From assembly GCA_037447655.1 (NCBI GenBank), contig JBBHKE010001857.1:1-57505 (forward strand): a stretch of DNA of 57,505 nt. The letters are read 5' to 3'. The position numbers were made by a program, and so were the translations under genes. Each line of letters opens with the position of its first letter. The first letter of the stretch is position 1. A model generated the notes under the pieces. The model did not search any database and had not been told where the DNA came from. It saw only the letters and a list, made by a program, of their open reading frames with translations. Positions 44,847 to 56,530 of the stretch are shown in pieces. This DNA comes from Zygnema cylindricum. Lineage: Eukaryota > Streptophyta > Zygnematophyceae > Zygnematales > Zygnemataceae.

Positions 44847-45892
44847 GGGAGACCAGTAGAAAGAAGACTTCATAATGTTTTATTTGTTCTTGATTTCAAA
44901 AAGAACCTTTTTTCTACATCTTTGGTTAAGAGTAAAGGTTTTGAGGTCTCCCTTATAGGAAGTAGGCAGGTTGTGAGCAAGCCAGGCAAGATAACAGTCA
45001 CAGGAACAAGAAATGCAAGCAAAATGTATCGTATGGATATGGCTGATTCTAAAAAAAATGACGTTCTCTATTCTGGTGTACAATTTGAGAATGAATTATG
45101 GCATAAAAGATTAGGCCATGTTAACTATGATAGCTTAACAAAAATGGTAAAAGTTGGTAAAATAGAAGGTGTTTCACTAACGAATCAGCCAGTAAAAACA
45201 TGTGATGCCTGCTCTTTAGGTAAGATTCATAAAATGCCTTTTCCCCGGATATCAGATCACAGATCTACAAAAGTTTTACAACTTATTCATTCGGATGTTC
45301 TGGGACCAGCGCAGGTGCCTTCTGCTGGGAGGGTTCAGTTCATGGTTGCTTTTACAGATGATTTTTCTTGGTTCACAAAAGTCTAGTTCATGAAAGAAAA
45401 GAGTGAAGTGTTCGGCCACTTCAAACATTATTAGGCTTGGGTGGAGAAACTGCATGGAGTTCTGATTCTGGAACTCAGATCGAAAATGGAGGAGAGTTTA
45501 TGTCAAAAAAATTTGAAAACTTTTTGTTGGATGAAGGGATTAGTCATCAGCTAACAGTTCCTTACACTCCTTATCAAAATAGTGTTTCTGAGAGATTAAA
45601 CAAGACAATTACAAAATGTGCTAGATCTATGCTGGCTGAGAAGAATATAGATTTGAAATTCTTGGATGAGGCCGCAAATTGTGCAGTTTATATCAAAAAT
45701 AGGATTATATCTCGTTCAGTCACTACTACACCTTTTGAACTAGGGACAGGTAGAAAACTAGACGTTAGTCATTTCAAAGTATTTGGCAATGAATGCTTCA
45801 TTCTAAACACAGTATTTGGCAGTAAATGCTTTATTCTAAACACATCCCCAACTACTTGGAAAATGGAACCAAAAGGTCTACCAGGGCTATAG
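44847..45892 (+). pseudogene. D integrase
   Basis: Region before integrase NLFSTSLVKSKGFEVSLIG; zinc region LWHKRLGHVNYD and CDACSLGK (HHCC); first catalytic Asp in LIHSDVLGP; frame breaks and stops at TKV*FM and HY*AW; then ENGGEFMSKKF and the catalytic Glu in SVSERLNKT. The second Asp (RSDNGGE) is lost at the frame break. A short duplicated block (FGNECFILNT / FGSKCFILNT) precedes the stop. Confidence 0.8.
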
Positions 45893-46299
45893 AGTTTATG
45901 TTTTAGAAAAGCACAAAAAAATAGTATCTAGGAACATTATTGTAAAAGATGAGGCAAAATCAGCAGATATGTTTTATATGAGAGAAAATCAGGTTGCAGA
46001 AAAATCTCAAGAATATGTTATCTTTGACACACAGAAAACACTGTTCTTTCCACATGTTCAGCAATCTCTTGCAGATCCAATGATTTCAGGAACTCAAGTT
46101 CCTCTTCCACAACAAATGGATTAAAGAGAACAGCTACAAGATCAGTCATAACCAACTGCAAGACAACAAAGAAACGCAAGACATCCATCAGTCTCTGCCT
46201 CAAAATTTCCGAGGGGAAGGAGAACCAGCAGTCGCCTCCAATCAAATTCCCACTTTGCGTACTTTGTTAACCCAAGAGAACCTTAGACCATCCGGGAGG

Positions 46300-47875
46300 C
46301 TTTCTTTTCACCAGAAAAAACTCAGTGGATTGAAGCGGCAAACGATAAAATGATATCTAAAATGGAAACTCAAACGTGGGAGCTGGTTGATTTACCTCCG
46401 AACGGGAAAGCCATCAGAAGTTAATGGGTTTTTAAAGTGAAATTAAACCAAGATGGCACGATTGAATGATACAATGCCAGACTTGTGGCCAAAGGAAACA
46501 ATCATAAAGAAGGAATTGATTTTGATGAGACTTTCTCTCTAGTGGTAAGGTTCCCAACTGTCAGAATCTTACTTAGTTTAGCTGCTATTAAAAACATCAA
46601 AGTCCATCAGATGGATGTTAAGACAACTTTCCTTCATGGAGAGCTGGAAGAAGCTATTTGTATGCTGCAACCAAAAATGAATGTAGAAAAAGGAAAAGAA
46701 AACCTAGTGTGTAAATTGATGAAATCCTTGTATGGGCTGAAACACCCCCCCAGACACTGGAACTTTAAGTTAGATGAGTTCTTCACTAAACTAGGCTTCA
46801 AAAGAATCAGTTCATACCATTCTATTTATGTTCTACAAGGGGAGGATAGAATAATGTATATTGTTGTTTATGTAGATGATTTGGTGCTTATCAGCAAATC
46901 CATGGATAAAATAAATAGGATCAAGAGTGCCCTGAAATCAAGGTTCTAGATGAAAGACCTTGGTGAGGCCAAATACATTTTAGGAATACAAGTACAGAGC
47001 AATAGAAATAAGAGGCAAATCATGTTAACTCAAAAAGAAGGTTATAATTTCAATGCTTGAAAAGTTTGATATGAAAGAGGCTAAAGGATGTGTCACTCCT
47101 ATGGAATACAGACATAAGTTAGAGGGAGTTGACTCTGAGTCAGGCATTCTAGGTGATGAGATGCTAGAGTCAGGTGAGGAGGATTTCATGGCCTCAAAAC
47201 CATATAGGCGGGTAGTTGGGAGTCTTGTCTATTTTATGAACTGTACTAGGCCGGATGTGGCAACAGTTGTTGGAGCATTCAGTAAGAGTCTGCAGAATCC
47301 GGAAATGGCAGACTGGGAAGCTACAAAAAGAGTCGTGAGATATTTGGCAGGAACTCGGAATCTTAAACTTGTCCTCGGACAAGGAGTAGTCAAACTGAAG
47401 ACCTGGAGTGATGCGAGTTATGGCGACATGACCAGCAGGAAATCAACCACTGGTTTTGTCTTGCAGATTGGAAACGGAACTTGTTGCTGGAGCAGCAAAC
47501 TTCAGAAAGTTACTGCCCAATCAACCATGGAGTCTGAATATATGGCAGCAAGTTATGCCCTCAAAGAACTCCTGTGGGTAAAGGCATTTTTTGCAAAAAT
47601 TGGGACACATGCAATCTGGTCCTCAAGTCATCAAGTGTGACAACCAGGCAGCAATCGCCATTGCCTCCAACCCCAGCCACCACTTTAAGAGTAAACACAT
47701 GGATGTTAGACTGCATTTTGACCGTGAAAAGGTGCTTGCAAAGGTCATTAAATTATGTTATTTGCTGGATGAAGATATGGTTGCAGACATGCTAACTAAA
47801 GCTCTACCTGCATCTAAATTAGAGTTTTGTAGACAGGCTATTGGATTAAGTGACTTACTGAGTCTAAAGCTTTAG
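46300..47875 (+). pseudogene. D reverse transcriptase and RNase H
   Basis: Fingers WELVDLPPNGKAI, MDVKTTFLHGELEEA, LYGLKHPPRHWN and catalytic YVDD (IVVYVDDLVLISKS). A TAG cuts the chain after LKSRF. RNase H keeps NCTRPDVATVVG, WSDASYGD, TMESEYMA, KCDNQAAIAIA and LTKALPASKLEF, with one frameshift near 47600. All catalytic acids can be seen, but in different frames. Confidence 0.85.
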
Positions 47876-47880
47876 GGGAG

Positions 47881-48895
47881 TGTTATTTTAAAAGCTTTGC
47901 CCTCAGTAGAAAGAGCTGTGAGGGGAGATTTGTAACTTAGAATATTTTTGGATTAAGGGTGGTGTAATACTTACCTCAAATAGTGTGATAGTAAAGAAGT
48001 TACTCTAAGAGTATTTGTACGGTCACATAGACACGCGTCAACGATTCAGACTATGCAGGGATAGCGGAATGGACTTGACACATGGCATCTATCAGACGAG
48101 TGAATTCGGGAAATCGGGCGGACGGAAAATAAACCGGACATCTAGGAATACAAATGTGTTAGTAAAATACCACGCGTTGATTACGACCAGACTGACGACT
48201 GGAAATTGAGTTGGGACCACGGATGACGTGGTGCTTTATAAGTACCCCATATATTCGTACAAAATATACCACAGCGGGCTTAACACATCTACAGTTGCTG
48301 AAAAAGCAAGAAACATTTGGTGTACGACTTAAATTTGTGAATACCTGATAAAACATGATTTTGTAGCTTAGTGGATTAGGAAATAGTGTTTCACTATTTA
48401 ATTATATGCTACTTGCAATTAGGTTTTTGGAAGTACCCTTGGTACACTGACGTACAATTTCGGTACCTTGTCACATTATAGTACAGTACTACACTGCCAG
48501 GTGTTGTTTGCTGATTTGTTTGCTTGCAGTAGACATACTCTAAGAGTATAAGTTAAGGACTTAGGAAAATTGTAATCATCAAGTTTTGGGATAGGGGAAA
48601 CCTAAAGGCATATTTTGGGAAACTTGCAGGTCTTGTATCTTATGGTTTACTGGGGCAATTTGGTTGTAACTTTAGGAGTTAAGAGTGTGAATACTGAGGT
48701 TCTTACGTGCAAAGTTTTGTGTTAACTGGACTTGTGAGTCACGATCTATAGTGTGGTAAAGTTCAGTAAATTGTGAGGTATTAGAGTGGTGAAATACAAT
48801 GTTTTGTGGTGACTTCTTGAAAAGCTTATGCTTCAGCTATGTCTACTTCTACTACTACTGCTGCAGCTCCACCTGCACCTGTGGTCATAGAACAA
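47881..48895 (+). mobile_element. 3' LTR of D
   Basis: 1015 bp from TGTTATTTTAAAAGCTTTG to GGTCATAGAACAACA. The final 57 bp begin at ATG (48839) and encode MSTSTTTAAAPPAPVVIEQ, an exact structural repeat of the gag start in the 5' LTR. Confidence 0.85.
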
Positions 48896-48935
48896 CATTC
48901 CACTAATGAGGTTTTTTAAAATAGTAATGAGGGTT

Positions 48936-49860
48936 TTGCTGGATGAAACAGATCCAAGTTGGGCGAAAAAGAATTCATTAGCAATGAACAATCTAATTCT
49001 TTGTGTTTCAAAAAATCTGGTCATGTTTTGCTTGAAAATGAAGAAGGCGAAGGAGATTTAGACATCACTGAAATATGTTTTTTAGAAAGCGAATGTCTAA
49101 GAGGAGCGCATAGTGGCTGGAAAAATTTGGGGGTACAAATACTCGGGGGGAACTATGGTCGAGTATTGTGACAACTTTCGTGCACTTATTGATGCACACT
49201 CTTCTGCTGGGGGGTCATTTCTTGAGTTTCAACAGGCAGCTTTGCTTATTAGAGGACTTCCTAGTAGCATGAAAAGTGTGTCTGCTTAGTTAAAGAGTCA
49301 TGATAAAGCTAGTTCGTTGTTTCAATTAGCATATAATCTTTTATTGGAGGAAGAGTCTAATACTAAACTCCTTGAAGGAGAAGGAAAGGTTGAAGCTTTT
49401 GCAATAAACTTTGACAAAAGAGCTCAGTTTAATCAAAATAGGAATCAGTTTAACCAGAATCAAAATCAGTTTAATCGGAGGCCAAATAGACAATCTTCAA
49501 CTGTTTGTTTCTATTGTTCTGATAAGGGTCATGGATAGAGGTACTGTCCTAAGCTGAAAAAGGCTAATGAGACAGGTTTATAAAGGTCAGGTTGGCAGCA
49601 AAGCTAATATCACAAAGGCTTTTCTGGAAATCCTACTCGTGGAAATGCTCTCTTTTCAGCTTTTGCAGCTGATGGAGATGAGTCTCTGGGCTTCAATGAG
49701 CAAGACGAAACGAAGTTATTTGCTACGGCGGCAGCAATGGAGGGTCCCAAGGATGCAGGAAGGATCATCGATACGGGAGCATCGGCCCACAAGTGTTCGA
49801 ACAAGGCGCTTTTACAAATTAAAAAACGCCTCAAAAAATTATATACAATGCTTGTGGGAT
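48936..49860 (+). pseudogene. E gag and protease
   Basis: Blocks LDETDPSWAKKNS, KIWGYKYSGGT, DNFRALIDAHSSAGGSF; Asn/Gln-rich RNQFNQNQNQFNRRPNRQ; knuckle CFYCSDKGHG*RYC, with a TAG at the Tyr; protease RIIDTGASAHKC. At least six stops, plus frame changes. Confidence 0.8.
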
Positions 49861-51444
49861 GAGTGTTCAAACCTCAGTTCAGGGTGATTTATCTTTGATG
49901 GTAGATGTGGGGGGAAAGTTAGTAGAGAGAACTCTTCACAATGTTTTGTATGTTCCAAACTTTAAAAATAATCTTTTTTCTACATCGTTAGTGGAAATCA
50001 AAGGCATTGAAGTCATTCTGAAAGAAGTTAGACAGGTTGTTAGCAAGAAAGGAAAAGTAGCAGTAACAGGACCTAGAGATGCTAGCAAAACATACCAGAT
50101 GGACATGGCTGAATATAAGGATAATTAGGTTCTCTACTCCAGTGTCCAATCTGATAATGAGTTATGGCATAAGAGATTAGGCCACATGAATTATGATAGT
50201 CTAAAAAAATGGTGAATTCCGGAAAAGTTGATGGAGTTTCTCTCACATCTCATCCTATAAAATCAGGTAATGGTTGTTCACTTGGCAAGATCCACAGATT
50301 GCCATTTCCACTTGAAACAGACCAGAGATTGGAAAGGGTTCTGCATCTAATACATTCTGATGTTCTCGGTCCTTCACAAGTGGCGTCGGTAGGAGAAGTC
50401 CACTATATGGTCACATTTACAAATGACTACTCGAGGTACACCAAAGTTTACTTGATGCAACATAACAGTGAAGTGTTTACTCACTTCAAACACTACAAAG
50501 CGTGGGCGGAAAAGCTTCATAGAGTTCTAATATTGGCAATGAGATCGGACAAAGGGGGAGAATACACATCAAAGGAATTCGAAGAATTTCTCCTTCAAGA
50601 AGTTATCAGCCACAATCTAACAGTTCCGTATACACTGGAACAGAATGGTGTTTTTGAGAGATTAAATAGGACGGTGACAAAGAGTGCTCGGTTCATGCTT
50701 GTAGATAAAGGGTTAGATTTCAAATTATGGGTTGAAGCACTAAACTGTGCTGTTTATATTAAAAATAGAATTGCTTCTAGATCTGTTAGCACTACATTTT
50801 ATGAGCTTTGGACAGGAGAAAAAGCTGATGTTAGTCACTTTAAAATCTTAAGCACCAAGTGTTTTATTTTAGATACTTCACAGGATAGATGGAAAATGGA
50901 GGCAAAAGGCCTACTTGGGATTTTCATGGGGTATGATGACAATGCAAAAGGATATAGAGTTTTTGCTTTTGAGAAACTAAAAGTGATTATTTCTAGGAAT
51001 ATCTTGATTAAAGATGAACAAGATTCGGTTAACCTTTTTAAAGTGCCAGATCAACCGGAAAAAGAAAAGCAAAAATATGTCATTTTTCACCATACGCGGC
51101 GAGTCTACTTTTCACCGGCAAGTGGGACACCTCTTCCTTCAGTTCCTCTAGTTCCTTCACATGATGCTTCACCACAGGCTTCACCTCGGGGGGAAGGAAC
51201 TACTACACACTCTGTACCAGCTCAAGTTACGATTCAAACAAAACAGAAAAATGAGAGGTTGCCGACGATCTCGACCTCAGAATTTCCGAGGGGGAAGAGA
51301 TCTAGCAGCCGTCTGCAAGCAAGCTCTCACTTTGCTTTTTCTGCAGCTACGAAGGAGCCTCTAACGATGGAGCCTCTAACAATCCGAAGGCCTTCTCATC
51401 ACCTGAGAGAAATCAATGGATCAAGGCGACAAACGATCAAATGA
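49861..51444 (+). pseudogene. E integrase, largely open
   Basis: The longest copia frame of the window (50209-51444). Zinc-region Cys pair with GCSLGKIHRLPFP, LIHSDVLGP (first Asp), MRSDKGGEYTS (second Asp) and QNGVFERLNRT (Glu), so the D-D-E triad is visible. Then KRLLGIFMGYDDNAKGYRVF-type sequence and a Ser/Pro-rich linker. The N-terminal His pair is separated by a stop and a frameshift near 50130-50210. Confidence 0.85.
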
Positions 51445-52160
51445 ATTCTATTATGGAGGCATAGACATGGGAGCTGGTGGATCTTTCTCCGGGCAAAAAA
51501 ACAATCGGCAGCAAATGGGTATTCAATGTGAAGCTCAACCTGGAGAACACCATCGAAAGGTATAAGGCCAAACTAGTGGCCAAGGGGAAATAATCGAAAA
51601 AAAGGTATTGACTTTGAGGAAACCTTCTCTCCATTTGTCAGATTTCCCACTGTCAAAATTTCGATAGGTCTAGCGTCTATCGAGAATATGGTAATACATC
51701 AAATGGATGTTAAAACAACCTTCTAGCATAGAGAGTTAGAAGAAACTATATTTATGAAACAACCTAAAATGTATGTTGAAAAAAGAAAGGAAGAATTAGT
51801 GTGTAAATTGATGAAATCTTTGTATGGGGCTAAAACAAGCCCCGCGTCAGTGGAATTTGAAGTTGGATGGGTTTTTGATTGGGTTAGGATTTAATAGAAT
51901 TAGCTCAGATCATTTTGTATATGTCTTACAAGGGGAGGATGGGATACTATACATTGCTGTATATGAGGATGACTTATTATTAATAAGTAAGTCAATGGAT
52001 GAAATAAACCGCATTAAAGCGGCTTTAAGGTCTAGGCTCGAGATCAAGGACCTCGGTGAAGCCAAGTATATTTTAGGAATACAGGTAGAAAGAGACATAA
52101 ACAAAAGGCTGATTATGTTGACTATGAAAGAAGCAATAGGTAACATGAAATGAAAGATGT
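51445..52160 (+). pseudogene. E reverse transcriptase with YEDD in place of YVDD
   Basis: Fingers WELVDLSPGKKTIGSKW, MDVKTTF*H, KQAPRQWNLKLDG, then IAVYEDDLLLISKSMDE: Val to Glu beside the catalytic Asp pair. Stops at 51463 and 51725 and frame changes near 51590 and 51830 break it. Confidence 0.8.
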
Positions 52161-52189
52161 AAAGGGATCTATAACTCCGATGGAATTCT

Positions 52190-52989
52190 AGCAGGAATCG
52201 GAAAGAACAGATTCAGATTCAAACATTATGGTGTGTGAGAGTCTATAGTCAGGGGAGGAGGAGTTTATGGCTTCAAAGCCATATAGACAAGTAGTTAGAA
52301 GTGTTATATATTTTATAAACTGTATAAGACCTGATATTGCAACAGCTATATGGGGCCTTGAGTAGAAGTTTGCAGAATCCTAAAAAGGTAGACAGGGAAG
52401 CATCAAAAAGGGTGCTGGGATATCTTACCGGTACTCGAAATCTTAAGCTTGTACTCGGAGGAGGAGAGGTGAAAATACTTTCGTGGAGCGATGCTAGCTA
52501 TGGAGACATGCCTAGCCAGAAATCTAGGACCAGCTTTGATTTGAAGATTGGAGATGGAAATTGTTGCTGGAGTAGCAAATTACAAAAGGTTACAACTCAA
52601 TCCACAATGGAGTCAGAATATATGGCATCAAATTACAAAAGGTTACAACTCAATCCACAATGGAGTCAGAATATATGGCAGCAGCTTCCGCCCTCAAGGA
52701 GCTCCTATGGGTCAAGTCCGTTTTAGAAGAACTTGGGTATATGCAAACTGGTCGTCAAGCTATCTGGTGTGACAACCAGGCAGCCATTGCAATTGCCTTA
52801 AGCCCCCGCCATCGCTTTGAGAGCAAACACATGGATGTTAAACTTCACTTTGTTAGAGAAAAAATACTTGTAAAAGTCGTTAAATTGTGTTATTTACCGG
52901 ATGAGAAGATGGTGGCTAACATGTTAACAAAAGCCCTTCCTGCTCCTGAGTTACAATTTTGCAGAGATGCTATTGGACTTAATGAGTAA
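52190..52989 (+). pseudogene. E RNase H with a 53-bp tandem duplication
   Basis: WSDASYGD, then TMESEYMA repeated because AAATTACAAAAGGTTACAAC... starts at both 52577 and 52630. The 53-bp period shifts the frame. CDNQAAIAIALSPRHRFESK and LTKALPAPELQF follow. Confidence 0.85.
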
Positions 52990-53012
52990 CTGAGTCAAAA
53001 GATTTAGGGGAG

Positions 53013-54031
53013 TGCGTTAATTTAGAAATCTTTATTTCAGTGGATTGGGTTAAAATAACTTATAATATTTTTTAAGTAGTCTGTTGTAATACTTACCTTA
53101 ATTAGTGTTACAGAAGCAAAAGTAAAATAGAGTATATTGTACTTTTACAAGGACACAAGCGTCGGCAAGAGATCGTATGCAAGTTTTACAAAGTGGCGCT
53201 GACAAACAGCCACACGCGTCACGCAGTTGACGATTGGATTCACAAGATCGGTCGAACAGGGTGTGAACCGGGTATTTCGGAAATACGTGGTGCGGTTCGA
53301 CGGTACCATCGTCAACTAAATTTGTTGTAACGGACGCATTGACCTAGGACCACAAGCTTGATTCACAAGGGACCACAAGCGTGATTCACGCGGGACCACA
53401 AATGACGAATCACTCAGGTGCTTCTTACTACACGACCACAGTCTTCTGGACTTTAGCGACTAACGCTGACTAAGTATGTGGAACGTTTTGTGTAAGGTTT
53501 AAAATCTGAAAATATGTGAATAAACATTGTTTTGTAGTTTGGTGTAATAAAAAATAGTGTTCCACAAGTTAGGTTTTTGGAAAATAGTAATTAGGATTTT
53601 TGAGGTACTAACGGTACATTAACGTACAGGTAGGGTACTTTCTCGTTAGTCGGGATAATAACCGCAATAACAATAACACATATTAGTGTAGACTAGTAGA
53701 TACACACTGTGAGTATATAACCTAGGACTCTGCCAATTTTGTAGTATCCAATTTTTATGAATATTATTATTTAAGGGCAGTTTTTGGGAAACTTCCAAAC
53801 ATCATATCTTATAGTTTACTAGATCATTTGGGCTGCAAATTTGGGAATTGTCATTTTATTTTGTATTTGTATCACTGTGGCAAAAGTGAGGCATATTGGC
53901 CTTTTGAGTCATACTTTGTGAAAGCTGGAAGTTTGCTGTTGAGTAGGTGTTTAATAGCTTTTGTCGTTTTCCATGTCTACTTCCACTATTACTGTTCGTT
54001 CCATTCTTGCAATGGTGGTTGTAGAACAGCA
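53013..54031 (+). mobile_element. LTR shared by E (as 3' LTR) and F (as 5' LTR)
   Basis: 1019 bp from TGCGTTAATTTAGAAATC to GTAGAACAGCA. It follows E's polypurine tract and precedes F's primer-binding site. The gag ATG is at 53973. Confidence 0.85.
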
Positions 54032-54511
54032 TGTTATGGGCCTTTCGTCAAGAATTCCTATCTTCAATGGCCAAAAGTATGCGTATTGGGCGGCGATGGT
54101 TAATTTTTGTTTAAAAGTGCTGACTTATTGGGGGTCTTCGATGGCTCCCTTGATGAAACAAATCCAAGTTGGGCGAAAAAGAGTTCAATGGCAAGGAACA
54201 ATATAATTCTTTGCATTTCCAAAAAATTTGGTCATGTCTGGATTGAAAATGAAAAAGGCGAAGGAGATTTGGACATCACTGAAATCTGTTTTTGAGAAAG
54301 CGAATGTCCAAGAGGAGCTCTTGGTGGCTGGAAAAATTTGGGGGTACAAATACTCGGGGGGAACTATGGTCAAGTATTGTGACAACTTTCGTGCACTTAT
54401 TGATGCACACTCTTTTGCTGGGGGGTCATTTCCTGAGTTTTAGCAGGCAACTTTGCTTATTAAAGGACTTCATAGTAGCATGAAAAGTGTGCCTCCTCGG
54501 TTAAAAAGTCA
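54032..54511 (+). pseudogene. Element F, gag fragment
   Basis: Primer-binding GTTATGGGCC at 54033-54042. The LTR-encoded start continues as GLSSRIPIFNGQKYAYWAAM (Trp kept, unlike C and D). After one frame change: VFDGSLDETNPSWAKKSS, KIWGYKYSGGT, FRALIDAHSFAGGSF. A TAG follows PEF. The copy stops at about 54511. Confidence 0.85.
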
Positions 54512-54613
54512 AATTGCGCACGTCAAATTGCGCTTAAAAACCAACCAAATTCCAACGAAAAAAACCCGTTACATGTCTCCATCCATCAACAGCATGGTCG
54601 CCTCTGTGAACAT
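54512..54613. other. Short unknown segment between F and G
   Basis: It begins with a direct repeat TCAAATTGCGC.ACG.TCAAATTGCGC and continues to the start of LTR G. The start of the unknown DNA beside truncated C (28816) has similar AATTCGCG / AATTTGCG words. Confidence 0.4.
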
Positions 54614-55604
54614 TGTTGAAAATCACTAGATTTTTAGGGTATTTTCTATGTCTAGAAATAAAAGAAAAAGGACAAGCAACCTGCTCTCACCTTTCCTCTC
54701 TATCCCCCATACTTGTAATAGTCACTGAAAGAGAGAGAGAGAGAAACAGCCATGGCTGCCTCTACCTAATAAGCAAGACTGAATAGTGACTTATGTCACT
54801 CTCTACAAAAGGTTGAGTCCGACAGGACTCATACCCTCGACCAGCAGAGCGAGGCGTAGCCGTCAGCTCTAACCTGTGTGTCGTAAAAGTTCGTTGAAGT
54901 ATATAGGGTATGATTTCTATTTAAACTATATTACGGTGAATAAACACATTAACGGTAATTCAAATGAAGAGACATTGAAACAGTTATATATAATGCGAAC
55001 ATAATACCGCACGAAAGAAATGAATCGGACATTTGTTTCGACAGTCATAAATAAATGTCGATTTTCATCCAACAGCGCACATCATAGCCGAGATCCCGGA
55101 ATTGTCACTCTGGCGTTTTGTGGCATGGCATGACCTGGCGCCACGTGGAGAGATAACATTTGGTCGTGGGAATTACGAGGAACGTACGGACGAGTGAAAA
55201 GTGGACACGTGTCTGCTTAATGGCTTTGTCGTACAAAGGCCGTACACAATGTACATCGGCAGTAGTACTTTCGAGTACAGTACAGTGATGTCATTGGTTC
55301 GTACAGTTAGTAGATAGGGATTGTGAGAGGGAACTTGGACTTACGAAATTTTGGTAAGTAGTCCTCTCTCTCTTTGAGAGTTTATATAAAATGACATCTT
55401 TGCCAATCTATAACTTATCGCCAGGTTGGGCGTTTTCAGTGATTAGTTTGTTGTGGACTCAGGGGAGTCCAAACTGCACAGGGGTGCAGTCAAGTTGTCT
55501 ATTTGTCTGCTTGGGCAACAGTGGTTGCCATTGGAAGTGGGTTAGTTAAAAAATATCTAGAGGCTTCTTGAATTGTGTAGTCTAATGGAGGACACATAAC
55601 TGGA
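54614..55604 (+). mobile_element. 5' LTR of G
   Basis: It starts TGTTGAAAATCACTAGATTT, near-identical to LTR B's start, and ends ATGGAGGACACATAACTGGA: the usual 20-bp gag block, with a TAA at codon 5 and CA worn to GA. It contains AGCCATGGCTGCC, the tRNA-like module and TATAAAA. Confidence 0.8.
54807..54874 (-). promoter_or_regulatory. tRNA-like Pol III module antisense to LTR G
   Basis: On the minus strand: GGTTAGAGCTGACGGCTA (box A-like), GGTATGAGTCC (box B-like, 54835-54825) and CCTTTTG. Box A is the same as in LTR B (GAGCTGACGGCTA). Confidence 0.5.
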
Positions 55605-56530
55605 GGTTATCAACCCACCCTCTAGGGTGCCCATCTTCAATGGAAATGGGTTTATCTCTTGGGAAGCCATGATAACAGGGGCTTTGTGTGAAAAAAGATA
55701 CTGGGGTATTGTTAGAAGACAAGTGAAACGTCCACCTCATGGAACTCCACCAGGGTTCGGTGGAGTAAGGTTTTTTGCACCGAGATTTGCTATTGCAGAG
55801 GAGGCAGATGATGGGGACAGTAGCGTGTCTGAAAAGGGGAAAAAAAAGGAGAATTCTCTTACTCCCATTGCTCCTATTTCCACGACATCTGAAGCGGGGA
55901 TCGTGAAGACCGCAAAGAACGACACCCAAATGTGGGAAGACACCAACATGGCTGCCAAGAGCTTCATTCTAAGACACCTCACTCAAGATTTGGCAACTGC
56001 CAATCTTCACGTTTACAAGGCCGAGTTGTGGGTGAGTTTGATAGAGATCTTTAGAGCTGGTACAATTCAAGAGCTCCAGTTGGCAGAGCAAAAGTTGGGA
56101 AAATATAATTACAAAAAGGGAAAGATGTTAGACTACTGTATTTATCTTTCTTGTTTGTATATGGAGATGGAGAGTGCCGGATGGACAGCAAAATGAAAAT
56201 GAAAGTAAACACACTCATCATGAAGTTACCCAACGAGTATGAGAATATAGTACAACGAGTACAGGAAATGACTAATATTTCAAGAAATTGGAATACACTA
56301 GTTCGCATGATACTTGTGTAGGAGAACACGGTTGAGATCACGAGAGGAGGAAAGAGCATTCAAGCTCTAGCCGTTGAAGGGGACACATGGAGACAGGACC
56401 CAAAAAAGCCACACAAAGGAGAGAGAGATCAGTCTAGAGGACTAAAGACCCAAAAGGTCCTTAGTCATTTTTGCAAAAAGTCGGGACACTTTATCGCGGA
56501 TTGTATTAAGTTGTCGGAGCTGAGGCTCCA
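55605..56530 (+). pseudogene. G gag
   Basis: VPIFNGNGFISWEAM, ALCEKRYWGIVRRQVK, GTPPGFGGVRFF, MAAKSFILRHLTQDLA, then a frame change; MKLPNEYENIV; a TAG after MILV; and the knuckle LSHFCKKSGHFIADC, in which the first Cys is Ser. The long first frame (55627-56196) is the best-preserved family-1 Gag here. Confidence 0.85.

Larger units (their letters stand above)
42754..48895 (+). mobile_element. Copia element D (family 2), nested in E
   Basis: 5' LTR 42754-43720, primer-binding site, gag, protease, integrase, reverse transcriptase, RNase H, polypurine tract CTTTAGGGGAG, 3' LTR 47881-48895. TTCCA precedes (42749-42753) and follows (48896-48900), a perfect 5-bp target duplication. The LTRs are very similar apart from a 50-bp deletion in the 5' copy (the segment starting GTAACTTAGAATATTTTTGG in the 3' copy). 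The coding region has stops at conserved Trp, Gln, Tyr, Lys and Gly codons plus frameshifts, so D is inactive although fairly recent. Confidence 0.9.
48896..53012 (+). mobile_element. Element E internal region after a deletion
   Basis: 48896-48935 is LTR sequence (TTCCACTAATGAGG...), fused directly to gag at LDETDPSWAKKN. About 500 bp (the rest of the 5' LTR, the primer-binding site and the first 50 Gag codons) is deleted. Gag to RNase H follow, ending with polypurine GATTTAGGGGAG at 53012. E could not have been mobile after this deletion. Confidence 0.85.

Noticed and set aside
48838-48895. Second gag fragment after D as sign of a tandem D copy
   Set aside because: The target duplication TTCCA follows directly, and solo LTRs J and M end at equivalent points. 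The fragment is simply the LTR-encoded gag start.
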